Of a DNA stretch of 64,000 bases, positions 7,629 through 15,650 are shown one piece after another. The DNA comes from Bacteroides ilei (GTDB taxonomy: Bacteria; Bacteroidota; Bacteroidia; Bacteroidales; Bacteroidaceae), in assembly GCF_900128495.1 (NCBI RefSeq), contig NZ_LT635801.1:3250691-3314690 (forward strand), in the 5' to 3' direction. Below the pieces are notes generated by a model. It saw only the letters and a program-made list of their open reading frames with translations. It did no database searches and was not told the DNA's origin. The number at the start of each line of letters is the position of its first letter. The first letter of the stretch is position 1. The translations under genes and the position numbers were made by a program.

Positions 7629-8627
7629 ATGCCTATGTTGTTAGCAGTGGATTTTAACAACCTGCACCAAGTGCTGCGGGTGCTGTATGACGAAATGATG
7701 CCCCTGTGCGGTAACATGACTGGGGTAGCCAAAGGGATAGCCGGGCTGGGTGCGCTGTTCTATGTAGCCGCCAAGGTATGGCAGTCGCTCGCACGGGCGG
7801 AAGCCATAGACGTTTACCCGCTTCTACGCCCATTTGCGCTGGGGCTGTGCATCATGTTCTTCCCCACGTTCGTGCTGGGGACTATCAACACGGTGCTGTC
7901 GCCGATTGTGAAAGGATGCAGCCAGCTTATGGAAACGCAGACCTTCGACATGAACGAGTACCGGGCACAGAAAGACAGGCTGGAGTACGAAGCCCTGATG
8001 CGAAGCCCGGAAACGGCATACCTCGCTTCGGACGAGGAATTTGACAGGCAACTGGAGGAACTGGGCTGGTCGCCCTCCGACATGGTTACCATGACGGGCA
8101 TGTACATGGACAGGGCGGCATACAACATCAAGAAATCCGTCCGGGACTGGTTCAGGGAACTGCTGGAAATACTCTTTCAGGCGGCGGGGCTAATTATCGA
8201 CACGCTGCGCACTTTCTTCCTGATAGTGCTCTCGATACTGGGTCCGCTGGCGTTCGCCCTTTCCGTCTATGACGGTTTCCAAAGCACGCTGACCCAGTGG
8301 ATTTCACGCTATATCTCGATTTACCTGTGGCTTCCCGTGTCGGACTTGTTCAGCAGCGTGCTGGCACGCATACAGACACTGATGCTCCAGAAGGACATCG
8401 AGCAGCTTTCCGACCCGAACTTCATACCGGACGGGAGCAGTACCGTGTATGTAATCTTTATGATTATCGGCATCGTGGGCTACTTTACCGTTCCGACTGT
8501 GGCAGGCTGGATTGTGTCAGCCGGGGGTACAACCGCATACAACCGCAACCTGACACGTGCGGGCGCACTCACGGGTGCGGCGGCAGGTGCGGCAACCGGA
8601 AAGATTGCAGGAAAACTTCTCAAATAA
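7629..8627 (+). CDS. traJ: TraJ, VirB6-like polytopic membrane protein
   Basis: This 332-residue protein has about six to seven hydrophobic segments (roughly residues 32-52, 68-90, 175-195, 200-222, 232-250, 276-300) and an Ala/Gly-rich C-terminus (AGALTGAAAGAATGKIAGKLLK). VirB6/TrbL-type proteins form the inner-membrane part of the transfer channel. It follows traI by 12 nt and precedes traK by 20 nt in the same operon. Identity as TraJ rests on gene order and topology. Confidence 0.88.
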   Translation: MPMLLAVDFNNLHQVLRVLYDEMMPLCGNMTGVAKGIAGLGALFYVAAKVWQSLARAEAIDVYPLLRPFALGLCIMFFPTFVLGTINTVLSPIVKGCSQLMETQTFDMNEYRAQKDRLEYEALMRSPETAYLASDEEFDRQLEELGWSPSDMVTMTGMYMDRAAYNIKKSVRDWFRELLEILFQAAGLIIDTLRTFFLIVLSILGPLAFALSVYDGFQSTLTQWISRYISIYLWLPVSDLFSSVLARIQTLMLQKDIEQLSDPNFIPDGSSTVYVIFMIIGIVGYFTVPTVAGWIVSAGGTTAYNRNLTRAGALTGAAAGAATGKIAGKLLK

Positions 8628-8647
8628 CCAACTTCAATTTTTAGAAT

Positions 8648-9271
8648 ATGGAATTCAAGTCATTGACGAACATCGAAACGAGCTTCCGGCAAATCCGGCT
8701 CTTTGCGCTGGTATTCATCTGCCTGTGCGCACTGGTCACGGGCTTTGCCGTGTGGAACTCGTACAGCTTCGCCGAAAAGCAGCGGCAGAAGATATACGTC
8801 CTCGACAACGGCAAGAGCCTGATGCTGGCTCTCTCGCAGGACATGGCGCAGAACAGACCAATTGAAGCGAAATCGCACGTGAAGCGTTTCCACGAACTCT
8901 TTTTCACGCTCTCGCCCGACAAGGACGCCATCGAGGGAAACATCAAACGCTCCCTGTTCCTCGCCGACAGGAGTGCGTTCAACTACTACAAGGACTTGTC
9001 GGAAAAGGGCTACTACAACCGTATCATTTCGGGCAACATCAACCAGACGGTGGAGATTGACAGCGTGAAATGTGACTTCAACCAGTACCCCTACAAGGTG
9101 AGAACCTATGCCCGGCAGCTTATTGTCCGGGAAAGTAGCCTGACGGTCAGAAGCCTTGTCACCACGTGCAGGCTCCTGAACGCCACACGGAGCGACAACA
9201 ACCCGCACGGCTTCATCATGGAAGCGTTCACGATTGACGAGAACAGGGATTTGCAAACCATTAAACGATAG
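8648..9271 (+). CDS. traK: TraK, VirB8-like inner-membrane protein
   Basis: This 207-residue protein has one N-terminal transmembrane helix (about residues 16-36, FALVFICLCALVTGFAVW) followed by a periplasmic domain of about 165 residues. The motif YYKDLSEKGYYNRIISGNINQTVEIDSV fits the NTF2-like VirB8/TraK family of Bacteroidetes conjugation systems. It starts 20 nt after traJ and ends 4 nt before traL. The length is usual for TraK (about 207). Confidence 0.9.
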   Translation: MEFKSLTNIETSFRQIRLFALVFICLCALVTGFAVWNSYSFAEKQRQKIYVLDNGKSLMLALSQDMAQNRPIEAKSHVKRFHELFFTLSPDKDAIEGNIKRSLFLADRSAFNYYKDLSEKGYYNRIISGNINQTVEIDSVKCDFNQYPYKVRTYARQLIVRESSLTVRSLVTTCRLLNATRSDNNPHGFIMEAFTIDENRDLQTIKR

Positions 9272-9275
9272 CCTT

Positions 9276-9563
9276 ATGGAGAGGAAGCGAAATTACATTG
9301 AAACGGTGCGGGACTGGGCGGATGAACGCCTGTGCCGCCTGTGCGGGCGTATCACGCCGGGCAAGCGGCTGGCGGTCATCCTCGTAATGTCCGCCCTGTT
9401 CGGCGGCTTGTCCCTCTATATCACCGTTTCGTCCATTTACAGCATCGGGAAACGGGACGGGCAAAGGCTGCAAATCGAACACATCCGGCAGTTCCCGCTG
9501 CACGGTAACGACAGTATCAATTTAACAAACAGACCTGAATATGGAAGAAGTACAGAAAAATGA
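9276..9563 (+). CDS. traL: TraL, DUF3989 small membrane protein
   Basis: This 95-residue protein has a basic N-terminus and a single transmembrane segment (about residues 34-55, RLAVILVMSALFGGLSLYITV). The start at 9276 (MERKRNYIE) is preferred because it avoids overlapping traK; the in-frame ATG at 9234 lies inside traK. The 3' end overlaps the traM start by 23 nt. TraL/DUF3989 accompanies traK and traM in this operon type. No biochemical role is known to me. Confidence 0.82.
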   Translation: MERKRNYIETVRDWADERLCRLCGRITPGKRLAVILVMSALFGGLSLYITVSSIYSIGKRDGQRLQIEHIRQFPLHGNDSINLTNRPEYGRSTEK

Positions 9564-10836
9564 ACCGGGCAGACAGCCCGAAAAGGAGAAGAAGCCCAAA
9601 CGGGAACTTTCCCCGAAAGAGGTGCAGCGGCGCAGGAAAATGATAGTCTTCCCGCTGATGTTCCTCGCCTTTGCAGGGTGCATGTACCTGATATTCGCCC
9701 CCTCCGGCAAGGAGAAAGCGGAAACGGAAAGCGTGGGCGGTTTCAATGCCGACATCCCGCTGCCCGCAGAGGACGGGATTATAGCGGACAAGCAGACCGC
9801 CTACGAGCAGGCGATGATAAGCCGGAAACGGCAGGACAGAATACAATCCCTTCAGGACTTCGGTTTCATAGGGGACGATGAAACGGAAGAACCGCAGGCG
9901 GAAGTCGGACTGATGCCGGAAGAAGATCCGAAGCCCGTGCGGGGCGGCGGCGCTTCTTCCTCGGCGACCGCCTACCGGGACATCAACCGCCAGTTGAGCA
10001 CGTTCTATGAAACGCCCCCGGAGGACAGGGAAAAAGAGGACTTGAAACGGCAGGTGGCTGAACTGACCGAAAAGCTGGAACGTCAGCGGGAAGCCACGCC
10101 CACCGCTGACGAACAGATGGCTCTATTGGAAAAGTCATACGAGCTTGCCGCCAAATATGCAGGCGGCGACAGGCAGGCGGCACAAGTGCCAGTCGTGGGC
10201 GACATCGAAAAGAAGCCGGAAGCAGTGTCCGTGCAGGCAGTACGGGACAACGCCGTTTCAGGGCTACAACAGCCCATGAGCGATGCCGATTTTATCCGTG
10301 CTTACAGCCAGCCACGCAACTACGGCTTCAACACGGCGGTAGGAACGGGTTACGCAATGGGCAGGAACACGATAGCCGCCTGCATCCATCAAGACCAGAC
10401 GCTGACGGACGGGCAGGCGGTAAAACTCCGACTGCTTGAACCCATGCAGGCGGGCAGCATCATCATCCCGAAGAATACCCTTGTGGCGGGCACGGCAAAG
10501 GTACAGGGCGAACGTCTCGACATACTGGTGTCCTCGATAGAGTATGCGGGAAACATCATCCCGGTGGAACTCGCCGTGTTCGACACGGACGGGCAAAAGG
10601 GGCTTTCCGTCCCGTCCTCGATGGAGCAGGAAGCCTTCAACGAGGCGATGGCGAATATCGGCAGCGGGCTGGGTACAAGCATTTCCTTTACGCAGAACGC
10701 CGGGCAACAGGTGGCGATGGACGTTACAAGGGGGCTGATGCAGGGTGCGTCCGGTTACCTTGCCAAGAAGTTCCGAACCGTGAAAGTGAAGCTGAAAGCC
10801 GGGTACAGGGTGATGCTTTACGCCAAACAGCAATAA
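9541..10836 (+). CDS. traM: TraM, VirB10-like envelope-spanning protein
   Basis: This 431-residue protein has a charged cytoplasmic start (GRQPEKEKKPKRELSPKEVQRRRK), one transmembrane helix at about residues 36-55, a long polar coiled-coil linker (about 60-250), and a C-terminal beta-rich domain with IAACIHQDQTLTDGQAVKLRLLEPMQAGSIIIPKNTLVAGTAKV. That C-terminal pattern is the VirB10/TrbI-type barrel as found in Bacteroidetes TraM. It links inner and outer membrane parts of the channel. The final segment (GYRVMLYAKQQ) is near-invariant in the family. Confidence 0.9.
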   Translation: MEEVQKNEPGRQPEKEKKPKRELSPKEVQRRRKMIVFPLMFLAFAGCMYLIFAPSGKEKAETESVGGFNADIPLPAEDGIIADKQTAYEQAMISRKRQDRIQSLQDFGFIGDDETEEPQAEVGLMPEEDPKPVRGGGASSSATAYRDINRQLSTFYETPPEDREKEDLKRQVAELTEKLERQREATPTADEQMALLEKSYELAAKYAGGDRQAAQVPVVGDIEKKPEAVSVQAVRDNAVSGLQQPMSDADFIRAYSQPRNYGFNTAVGTGYAMGRNTIAACIHQDQTLTDGQAVKLRLLEPMQAGSIIIPKNTLVAGTAKVQGERLDILVSSIEYAGNIIPVELAVFDTDGQKGLSVPSSMEQEAFNEAMANIGSGLGTSISFTQNAGQQVAMDVTRGLMQGASGYLAKKFRTVKVKLKAGYRVMLYAKQQ

Positions 10837-10870
10837 TCATTTGACAAACCACTAAAATTTCCAATTAACG

Positions 10871-11806
10871 ATGAAACAGATTTTTGTAATGTGCGCCCTC
10901 CTGCTGGGCGTGTGTGCGGCAAACGCACAGGAAACCGACACGGTGAAGTATGCGGCAGGCAACGACTTGTACCGGGGTATCACCCGAAAGCTGCCTTACC
11001 GACAAATGGTAACGCCCTACGGCGTGGAAGTGACTTTCGCCAAGACGGTGCATATCATTTTCCCCTCCGCCGTCCGCTATGTAGATTTGGGGAGCAACCA
11101 CATCATAGCGGGCAAGGCTGACGGTGCGGAAAACGTAATCAGGGTGAAAGCCACGACAGAGGGCTTTCCGGGAGAAACGAACTTCTCCGTCATCTGCGAG
11201 GACGGCAGCTTCTATTCATTCAACGCCAAGTATGCCCGTGAGCCGGAAATGCTCAACATCGAAATGAAGGACTTCTTGGAAAATGAAGATACGTCCGACT
11301 TTTCGCATACCCGCATGAACATCTATTTCCGGGAACTGGGAAATGAAAGCCCGCTGCTGGTAAAACTGATAATGCAGAGCATCTACAAGAACAATGACCG
11401 TAAAGTGCGACACTTGGGCAGCAAGCGTTTCGGCATACAGTTCTTAATCAAGGGGATTTACACCTATAACGGGATGCTTTACGTGCATACGCAGACGAAG
11501 AACAGTTCCAACGTGCCTTTCGACACGGACTTCATCAAGTTTAAGATTGTCGATAAGAAAGTGCCCAAACGTACGGCTATTCAGGAAACGGTACTGGATG
11601 CGGTACGCAGCTACAACGAGGTGATAGAGATTGCCGGGAAAAGCACTGTCCGGACGGTGTACGCCCTGCAGAAGTTCACCATCCCGGACGACAAGCTGCT
11701 GCTGGTGGAGCTTTACGAGAAGAACGGCGGTCGGCATCAGACCATACGGGTGGAGAATGCCGACATCGTGAACGCCGAAGTGATAAACGAACTGAAAATA
11801 AAGTAG
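10871..11806 (+). CDS. traN: TraN, VirB9-like outer-membrane channel protein (DUF4138)
   Basis: This 311-residue secreted protein has a signal peptide of about 19 residues ending ANA-QE. The body is beta-rich (VEVTFAKTVHIIFPSAVRYVDLGSNHIIAGKADGAENVIRVKATTEGFPGETNFSVICEDGSFYSFNAKY), the pattern of the VirB9/TraN family that docks with VirB10-like TraM. It lies 34 nt after traM and 3 nt before traO. The VirB9-like role follows from the family. Confidence 0.9.
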   Translation: MKQIFVMCALLLGVCAANAQETDTVKYAAGNDLYRGITRKLPYRQMVTPYGVEVTFAKTVHIIFPSAVRYVDLGSNHIIAGKADGAENVIRVKATTEGFPGETNFSVICEDGSFYSFNAKYAREPEMLNIEMKDFLENEDTSDFSHTRMNIYFRELGNESPLLVKLIMQSIYKNNDRKVRHLGSKRFGIQFLIKGIYTYNGMLYVHTQTKNSSNVPFDTDFIKFKIVDKKVPKRTAIQETVLDAVRSYNEVIEIAGKSTVRTVYALQKFTIPDDKLLLVELYEKNGGRHQTIRVENADIVNAEVINELKIK

Positions 11807-11809
11807 GGA

Positions 11810-12394
11810 ATGAAGAAACACATCTTTTTTATAATGACACTCTTTGCGCTGTGCCTGCATTTGAACCAGGCACACGCGCAAAGATACCTTCCGGGCATGA
11901 AAGCCTTGCAGGTAACGGCGGGCATGGCGGACGGGGTACATTGGAACTCCGACACGGATTTTGCCTGTCATTTCGGGGCGGCATACAGCGTCTATACCAA
12001 GAACGCCAACCGCTGGGTGATTGGCGGGGAATACCTGCATAAGAAGTATGACTACAAGGATATGCGCATTCCGGTAGAACAGTTCACGGCGGAGGGCGGC
12101 TATTACCTGAAATTCCTTTCGGACAGGCGAAAGACCTTTTTCCTCTCGCTGGGGCTGTCGGCTCTCGCCGGGTATGAAACGAGCAACCGGGGCGACAAGC
12201 TGCTGCCGGACGGGGCTACGCTGCTGGACAAGGACTGTTTCATCTACGGCGGTGCGCTCACGCTGGAACTGGAAACCTACCTGACCGACCGGGTGGTGCT
12301 GCTCGTCAATGCGAGGGAACGTATGCTGTTCGGCTCGGACATCGGCAAGTTCCACACGCAGGTAGGCATGGGACTGAAATTCATTATCAACTGA
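11810..12394 (+). CDS. traO: TraO outer-membrane conjugation protein
   Basis: This 194-residue protein has a signal peptide (cleavage after about AHAQ, residue 24) and alternating beta strands ending in an aromatic/hydrophobic strand (FHTQVGMGLKFIIN), as in small outer-membrane beta-barrels. It has the usual length and position of TraO, starting 3 nt after traN. In CTnDOT a traP primase gene comes next; here it is absent and traQ follows directly. Confidence 0.87.
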   Translation: MKKHIFFIMTLFALCLHLNQAHAQRYLPGMKALQVTAGMADGVHWNSDTDFACHFGAAYSVYTKNANRWVIGGEYLHKKYDYKDMRIPVEQFTAEGGYYLKFLSDRRKTFFLSLGLSALAGYETSNRGDKLLPDGATLLDKDCFIYGGALTLELETYLTDRVVLLVNARERMLFGSDIGKFHTQVGMGLKFIIN

Positions 12395-12407
12395 CCGCTA
12401 TATAATA

Positions 12408-12845
12408 ATGTATATGAAGAATGTAATGTATAAAATCATCGTGGGCTGCTACATCGTGGCCGCCCTCGTGCTTGTAACCGCCTGTAATGACAGCTTGGAC
12501 ATTCAGCAGGCTTACCCGTTCACGGTGGAAACGCTGCCCGTACCCAAGAAACTGAAAGTGGGCGAAACAGCCGAAATACGCTGCCAACTGGTGCGTGGCG
12601 GCGACTACCAGCCTACGACCTACCAGATACGCTATTTCCAGCCTGACGGCAAAGGAAAGCTGGAAATGGATAACGGTACGGTGTTCCTGCCCAATGACCT
12701 GTACCCGCTGGAGAAAGAAACGTTCCGGCTCTACTACACATCGGCATCGACCGACCAGCAGACGATTGACATCTATATCATCGACAGCTTCGGGCAGATG
12801 CAGCAGGTTTCATTCAGTTTCAACAACGACAACGGAAAAGAATAA
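12408..12845 (+). CDS. traQ: TraQ, DUF3872 lipoprotein
   Basis: This 145-residue protein has a hydrophobic N-terminus ending in a lipobox-like VTAC (Cys at residue 26), so it is probably lipidated. The body is an Ig-like beta domain (PVPKKLKVGETAEIRCQLVRGGDY...TYQIRYFQPDGKGKLEMDNGTVFLPNDLYPLEKETFRLYYT), typical of DUF3872/TraQ. A second in-frame ATG at 12414 is an equally possible start. It is the last recognisable tra gene; the lysozyme gene that often follows in related ICEs is missing. Confidence 0.85.
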   Translation: MYMKNVMYKIIVGCYIVAALVLVTACNDSLDIQQAYPFTVETLPVPKKLKVGETAEIRCQLVRGGDYQPTTYQIRYFQPDGKGKLEMDNGTVFLPNDLYPLEKETFRLYYTSASTDQQTIDIYIIDSFGQMQQVSFSFNNDNGKE

Positions 12846-12860
12846 CTACACGAAAAAACT

Positions 12861-12896
12861 ATGAAACAATTTGTTTGGTATTCTCCAATTCAGTAA
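12861..12896 (+). pseudogene. 11-codon ORF, possible remnant of a displaced downstream tra gene
   Basis: An ATG 15 nt after the traQ stop opens MKQFVWYSPIQ and stops. It is placed as the next gene of the operon would be, and the sequence turns AT-rich immediately after. This could be the cut 5' end of the gene that usually follows traQ, or chance. Too short to judge. Confidence 0.25.
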
Positions 12897-12929
12897 ATTC
12901 GTAAAGTATTTAATTTTATATATAATAAT

Positions 12930-13322
12930 ATGGATAATAGATTAATACTGAACGTAAAAAAAGGAAATTGCTTTGGCTTTTTCAGTAGCAATGAATACGG
13001 ATTAATATTAGGGGAAGTAGTCGATTTTAACGATACTGATGTTAAATTCGACAATTATGAATTACCAGTTAATTATGCTTCTATTCGGAGAATAGAGATT
13101 AATCAGTTAAATTGTGAAAGCTTTGGTTGGCAGAAATCTGATAAAACGTTATCTTCTTTTATTATCAATGATAGTTCTGCTGTTATTTTTGATAACGGAC
13201 AGCCTGCATTGGCATATAGAACTCAATCGGGGATAATGCAAGTTGGTATTAGATACTTAGATGAGTTGCAAGAAGCCTTTAGAGTAGGATTAGGTGAAGA
13301 ATTGCCTATAAAACGAGATTAA
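12930..13322 (+). CDS. AT-rich orphan protein, unknown function
   Basis: This 130-residue soluble protein (MDNRLILNVKKGNCFGFFSSNEYGLILGEVVDFNDTDVKFDNYELPVNYASIRRIEINQLNC...) shows no family I recognise. It looks like alternating beta strands with one C-terminal helix (YLDELQEAFRVGL) and has no signal peptide. Base composition is far more AT-rich than the flanking tra genes, so it was probably acquired separately. It stands alone between the end of the tra operon and a terminator hairpin at 13330-13365. An immunity-like or regulatory protein would fit the size, but nothing in the sequence shows that. Confidence 0.7.
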   Translation: MDNRLILNVKKGNCFGFFSSNEYGLILGEVVDFNDTDVKFDNYELPVNYASIRRIEINQLNCESFGWQKSDKTLSSFIINDSSAVIFDNGQPALAYRTQSGIMQVGIRYLDELQEAFRVGLGEELPIKRD

Positions 13323-13329
13323 AATCATT

Positions 13330-13365
13330 AACCACCAGCCGATATTTTCGGTGGGTGGTTTTTTA
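13330..13365 (+). terminator. Terminator after orphan gene / tra operon
   Basis: ACCACCAGCCGA pairs with TCGGTGGGTGGT (10 of 12 positions) around an AT loop and is followed by a run of T. It closes the rightward transcription unit. Confidence 0.8.
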
Positions 13366-13391
13366 TTAGGGAACATGGTCGGGTTTCTTTG

Positions 13392-13451
13392 GCTACTTTC
13401 ATTTTTCGCCAATGGCTCATGAAAGAAAGTAGCGGCGGCATTTCTGCCGCC
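13392..13451. terminator. Two adjacent hairpins between convergent units
   Basis: GCTACTTTC (13392-13400) pairs with GAAAGTAGC (13425-13433). Directly after it GGCGGCA (13434-13440) pairs with TGCCGCC (13445-13451) across a TTTC loop. Together they separate the rightward tra unit from the leftward unit ending at 13458. The second hairpin is the likely terminator of the leftward block. Confidence 0.6.
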
Positions 13452-13457
13452 TTTGTA

Positions 13458-13940
13458 TCAACTGATTTTAAGACTCTGTATGGGTATATTTTTCTCTAAC
13501 CACACCTTTACCTGTTCAAAGTTGTATTCTCCCGTTATGACCGCCGTATGGTCGTTTATGGCTAAAAACCTGACACTTTCATAGCTGTTTATCCAACCTT
13601 GCAAAGAAGAAACGCCCCAAGTGGAAACATCTTCAAAAACGCTGCGGTCTATCTGGCTGATAGGCTCACTGAAAACTACTGTCATCGTCTGAAAGTCCGG
13701 TTCGTCTGCCAACAGTCGCAAATGATGCAGCGTGCCGAACTCGTCCGTCTTGCGTCCCCATGCCCAATCTTCCGTATACAAATCATCGCCCCACTGCTGC
13801 GGTTCATCGAAACCCACTTTCACGTTTACAGAATACTTGTTTTCCTCGATGTCCTCGATAACGCCCGTTACCATCATGCCCGTAAAAATACACTCGCAAC
13901 GTCTGCCGATTAGGTTCTTGTTTACTTCTGTCGTTTTCAT
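13458..13940 (-). CDS. Hypothetical ICE protein, 160 aa
   Basis: I recognise no family. The N-terminus (IGRRCECIFTGMMVTGVIEDIEENKYSVNVKVGFDEPQQWGDDLYTEDWAWGRKTDEFGTLHHLRLL) looks like a small SH3-like beta barrel followed by a mixed C-terminal domain. No signal peptide or membrane segment is present. It is the last gene of a leftward block with DUF3873, a small membrane protein and ardA; proteins in this block are carried by many Bacteroides ICEs and are expected to act early in the recipient. Function is unknown. Confidence 0.72.
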   Translation of the reverse strand: MKTTEVNKNLIGRRCECIFTGMMVTGVIEDIEENKYSVNVKVGFDEPQQWGDDLYTEDWAWGRKTDEFGTLHHLRLLADEPDFQTMTVVFSEPISQIDRSVFEDVSTWGVSSLQGWINSYESVRFLAINDHTAVITGEYNFEQVKVWLEKNIPIQSLKIS

Positions 13941-13951
13941 ACACTTAAAAT

Positions 13952-14173
13952 TTATCTGTTATTACCCTGTTCTTTCTTTTCTATCCATTTATCCCGCCTG
14001 TGGCGGCACTCTGCCAGCGTTTTAGCCACTGTGGAAAACAGTTCCCCGTCCGTGTGGCGGTAGTCGTACTGGTAAAATATCCGTCCCTTGAATGCGACCG
14101 GACAGTATTTTACAAACTTTTCCTCTCCCGGTGCTTGGGTGATGCTCACCCCGTTTCTGTTCAATGATTGCAT
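13952..14173 (-). CDS. DUF3873 family small protein
   Basis: This 73-residue protein has the family core GVSITQAPGEEKFVKY...GRIFYQYDYRHTDGELFSTVAKTLAECRHRRDKW, common in Bacteroides ICEs next to ardA-like genes. It has no signal peptide. It follows the upstream membrane-protein gene by 21 nt and precedes the next gene by 11 nt, so it is probably one transcript. Function is unknown. Confidence 0.78.
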   Translation of the reverse strand: MQSLNRNGVSITQAPGEEKFVKYCPVAFKGRIFYQYDYRHTDGELFSTVAKTLAECRHRRDKWIEKKEQGNNR

Positions 14174-14194
14174 GATATTCTGGTTTTTTATTCG

Positions 14195-14407
14195 TTATAT
14201 ACTCAGTAGGGAAAGCAACAGCAGGAAAAGCAGAGCCACGCACAACGCATAAAACGCCGACAGGCAGACCCGGAGCAGGAAACAGACGGCACGAAATACA
14301 AGATATGCCGTTACCGCCGTGATTGCTCCGGCTGTGCAGGCGAGCCGCCACACAAGGCAGAACAATAACACCCGCAGGATGATTTTATAAGTGCTTTTCC
14401 GTTTCAT
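14195..14407 (-). CDS. Small two-helix membrane protein of ICE
   Basis: This is a 70-residue, very hydrophobic protein: a basic start (MKRKSTYK) followed by two or three transmembrane stretches (residues about 8-40 and 45-69). It lies in the leftward ardA-DUF3873 block. No family function is known to me. The reading frame is supported by its start 50 nt after the ardA stop and its spacing to the next gene. Confidence 0.6.
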   Translation of the reverse strand: MKRKSTYKIILRVLLFCLVWRLACTAGAITAVTAYLVFRAVCFLLRVCLSAFYALCVALLFLLLLSLLSI

Positions 14408-14457
14408 CGTTTCTCTGTTTATGCGGGCAGGGCTTTTAACCCCGCCCGAATGGTCGT

Positions 14458-14991
14458 TTAAGCCGCCCGGAATACAAACCCGTCATCAAACCAGTAGTCG
14501 CACATGAACAAATCACGGGCAAACTGTTTGTAGTCGAAATAGGTTTTTGCGAACTCCGGCAGGTCGTAACATTCTTCCACGATTTGGTAGGCGAAATCTT
14601 CTTCATCGTCATATTGTCCCTGATATTCGTCCTGAAAGTCCCGTACAAGGTCGTCCACATCTTCCTCGCTCAAATCATGGCTTTTGTAGTTGCACCACAC
14701 GAAAAAGGCTTCCTGTTCGGTGTCGCCCAACTTTTCCACCGCATCCCGCAAGGTGAAGAAGTTCTCGGAAATCCAGCTTTCGCCGATTAGGTTTTCCGGT
14801 ACGTTCTCCCAGTCCTGAAACATATACTCCGCATCTTCCTCGTCCTTGTGAAGCTCCCGGCAGGCTTCGTAAAAATCTTCCTTGTCCGAATAGTCCGACA
14901 GGTCAAGCCATGCCCCGAACAATGAACCGTTGTTGTACTTGCCATAAGTGCCTACATAAACTCTTGCTTCCGATAATGTTGCTGCTTCCAT
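14458..14991 (-). CDS. ardA: Antirestriction protein ArdA
   Basis: ArdA is an elongated acidic dimer that mimics B-form DNA and blocks type I restriction enzymes, protecting incoming ICE DNA in a new host. The 177-residue sequence is highly acidic and contains ARVYVGTYGKYNNGSLFGAWLDLSDY at the N-terminus and FEAYYDYEQFARDLF-like FAKTYFDYKQFARDLFMCDYWFDDGFVFRAA at the C-terminus, the two signature regions of the family. Length agrees with known ArdA (about 165-180). It is the first gene of a leftward four-gene block; the roughly 640-bp gap upstream should carry its promoter. Confidence 0.93.
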   Translation of the reverse strand: MEAATLSEARVYVGTYGKYNNGSLFGAWLDLSDYSDKEDFYEACRELHKDEEDAEYMFQDWENVPENLIGESWISENFFTLRDAVEKLGDTEQEAFFVWCNYKSHDLSEEDVDDLVRDFQDEYQGQYDDEEDFAYQIVEECYDLPEFAKTYFDYKQFARDLFMCDYWFDDGFVFRAA

Positions 14992-15620
14992 ATCCTGTAA
15001 TTTTTAAGTTTTTAATTTTATGCGGATTTGAGAGGTGAGGGAGTTGAAGTTTCACTGAACTTTTTTCCTGTTTCCCGTAAATCTGACTTTTTTTTTATGC
15101 GTCTTCCGGTCGGGTCGGTCGTTTTCGTTTCACATAGGCTTAAAAGGGCAGTGTTTAGAGTTTGCAGGGTTTTGTGGAAAAAATACCTCGCAACGAATGT
15201 CGCAGGGAAGATTTTTTCGCCAAACCTGAAAAGGCTTGACCTTGCAAACCCGTGAAGAACACGTAACTACCTTTGTCTATTGAAATGATAAAAACGACCT
15301 CCCGGCTGGAGGACTGCTTAATGAGGAAGATTTACAGGTTGGGAAACAGGGAAAAAGTTCTTGTTCCCCATTCAGTCCATTAGGGAATTGCCTATGCGGG
15401 CGGGAAAAACAAGTGTGTCGGGAGTTCACCTTACGATACTCTTGTGCGGGTTTCCAAAGGCTCTTTTCACGAAAAAACAGTCTGCGATGCCATGCACCGC
15501 TGGCGTTTCGGGGAATGTGCCGATTGGAATTAGATAAACATTATAAGCATGTTACACTATTTTTCTAATAAAGACATATTACTAAAGAGACAGGCTACTT
15601 TTATATTAAGTATTTGATAA
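14992..15620. other. Non-coding gap between ardA and the AT-rich cargo
   Basis: No convincing gene was found in about 630 bp. It contains the upstream control region of ardA, a short inverted repeat CCTCC-cggct-GGAGG (about 15,299-15,313) and a sharp fall in GC at about 15,530-15,540, where the AT-rich cargo begins. That change is the probable left edge of the inserted cargo. An open frame at 15,028-15,255 (+) was not accepted as a gene. Confidence 0.6.
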
Positions 15621-15624
15621 TTAC

Positions 15625-15632
15625 TATATTTG
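15625..15632 (+). promoter_or_regulatory. Candidate -7 box (TATATTTG) of the cargo operon
   Basis: TATATTTG matches the Bacteroides -7 consensus TAnnTTTG. Transcription would start near 15,639. This rules out the ATG-less extension beginning at 15,630 and leaves the ATG at 15,651 as the start. The -33 region is only T-rich. A 4-codon ORF (ATG at 15,640) ends in a TGA overlapping the gene's ATG. Confidence 0.5.
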
Positions 15633-15650
15633 CAAAAAAATGAATCTTTT

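Noticed and set aside
15028..15255. Open frame of 75 codons upstream of the cargo
   Set aside because: No family resemblance, poor start context and odd composition; more likely the control region of ardA.
14992..15620. Small regulatory RNA in the ardA upstream gap
   Set aside because: Only short weak stems and no clear promoter-terminator pair; nothing specific enough to annotate.
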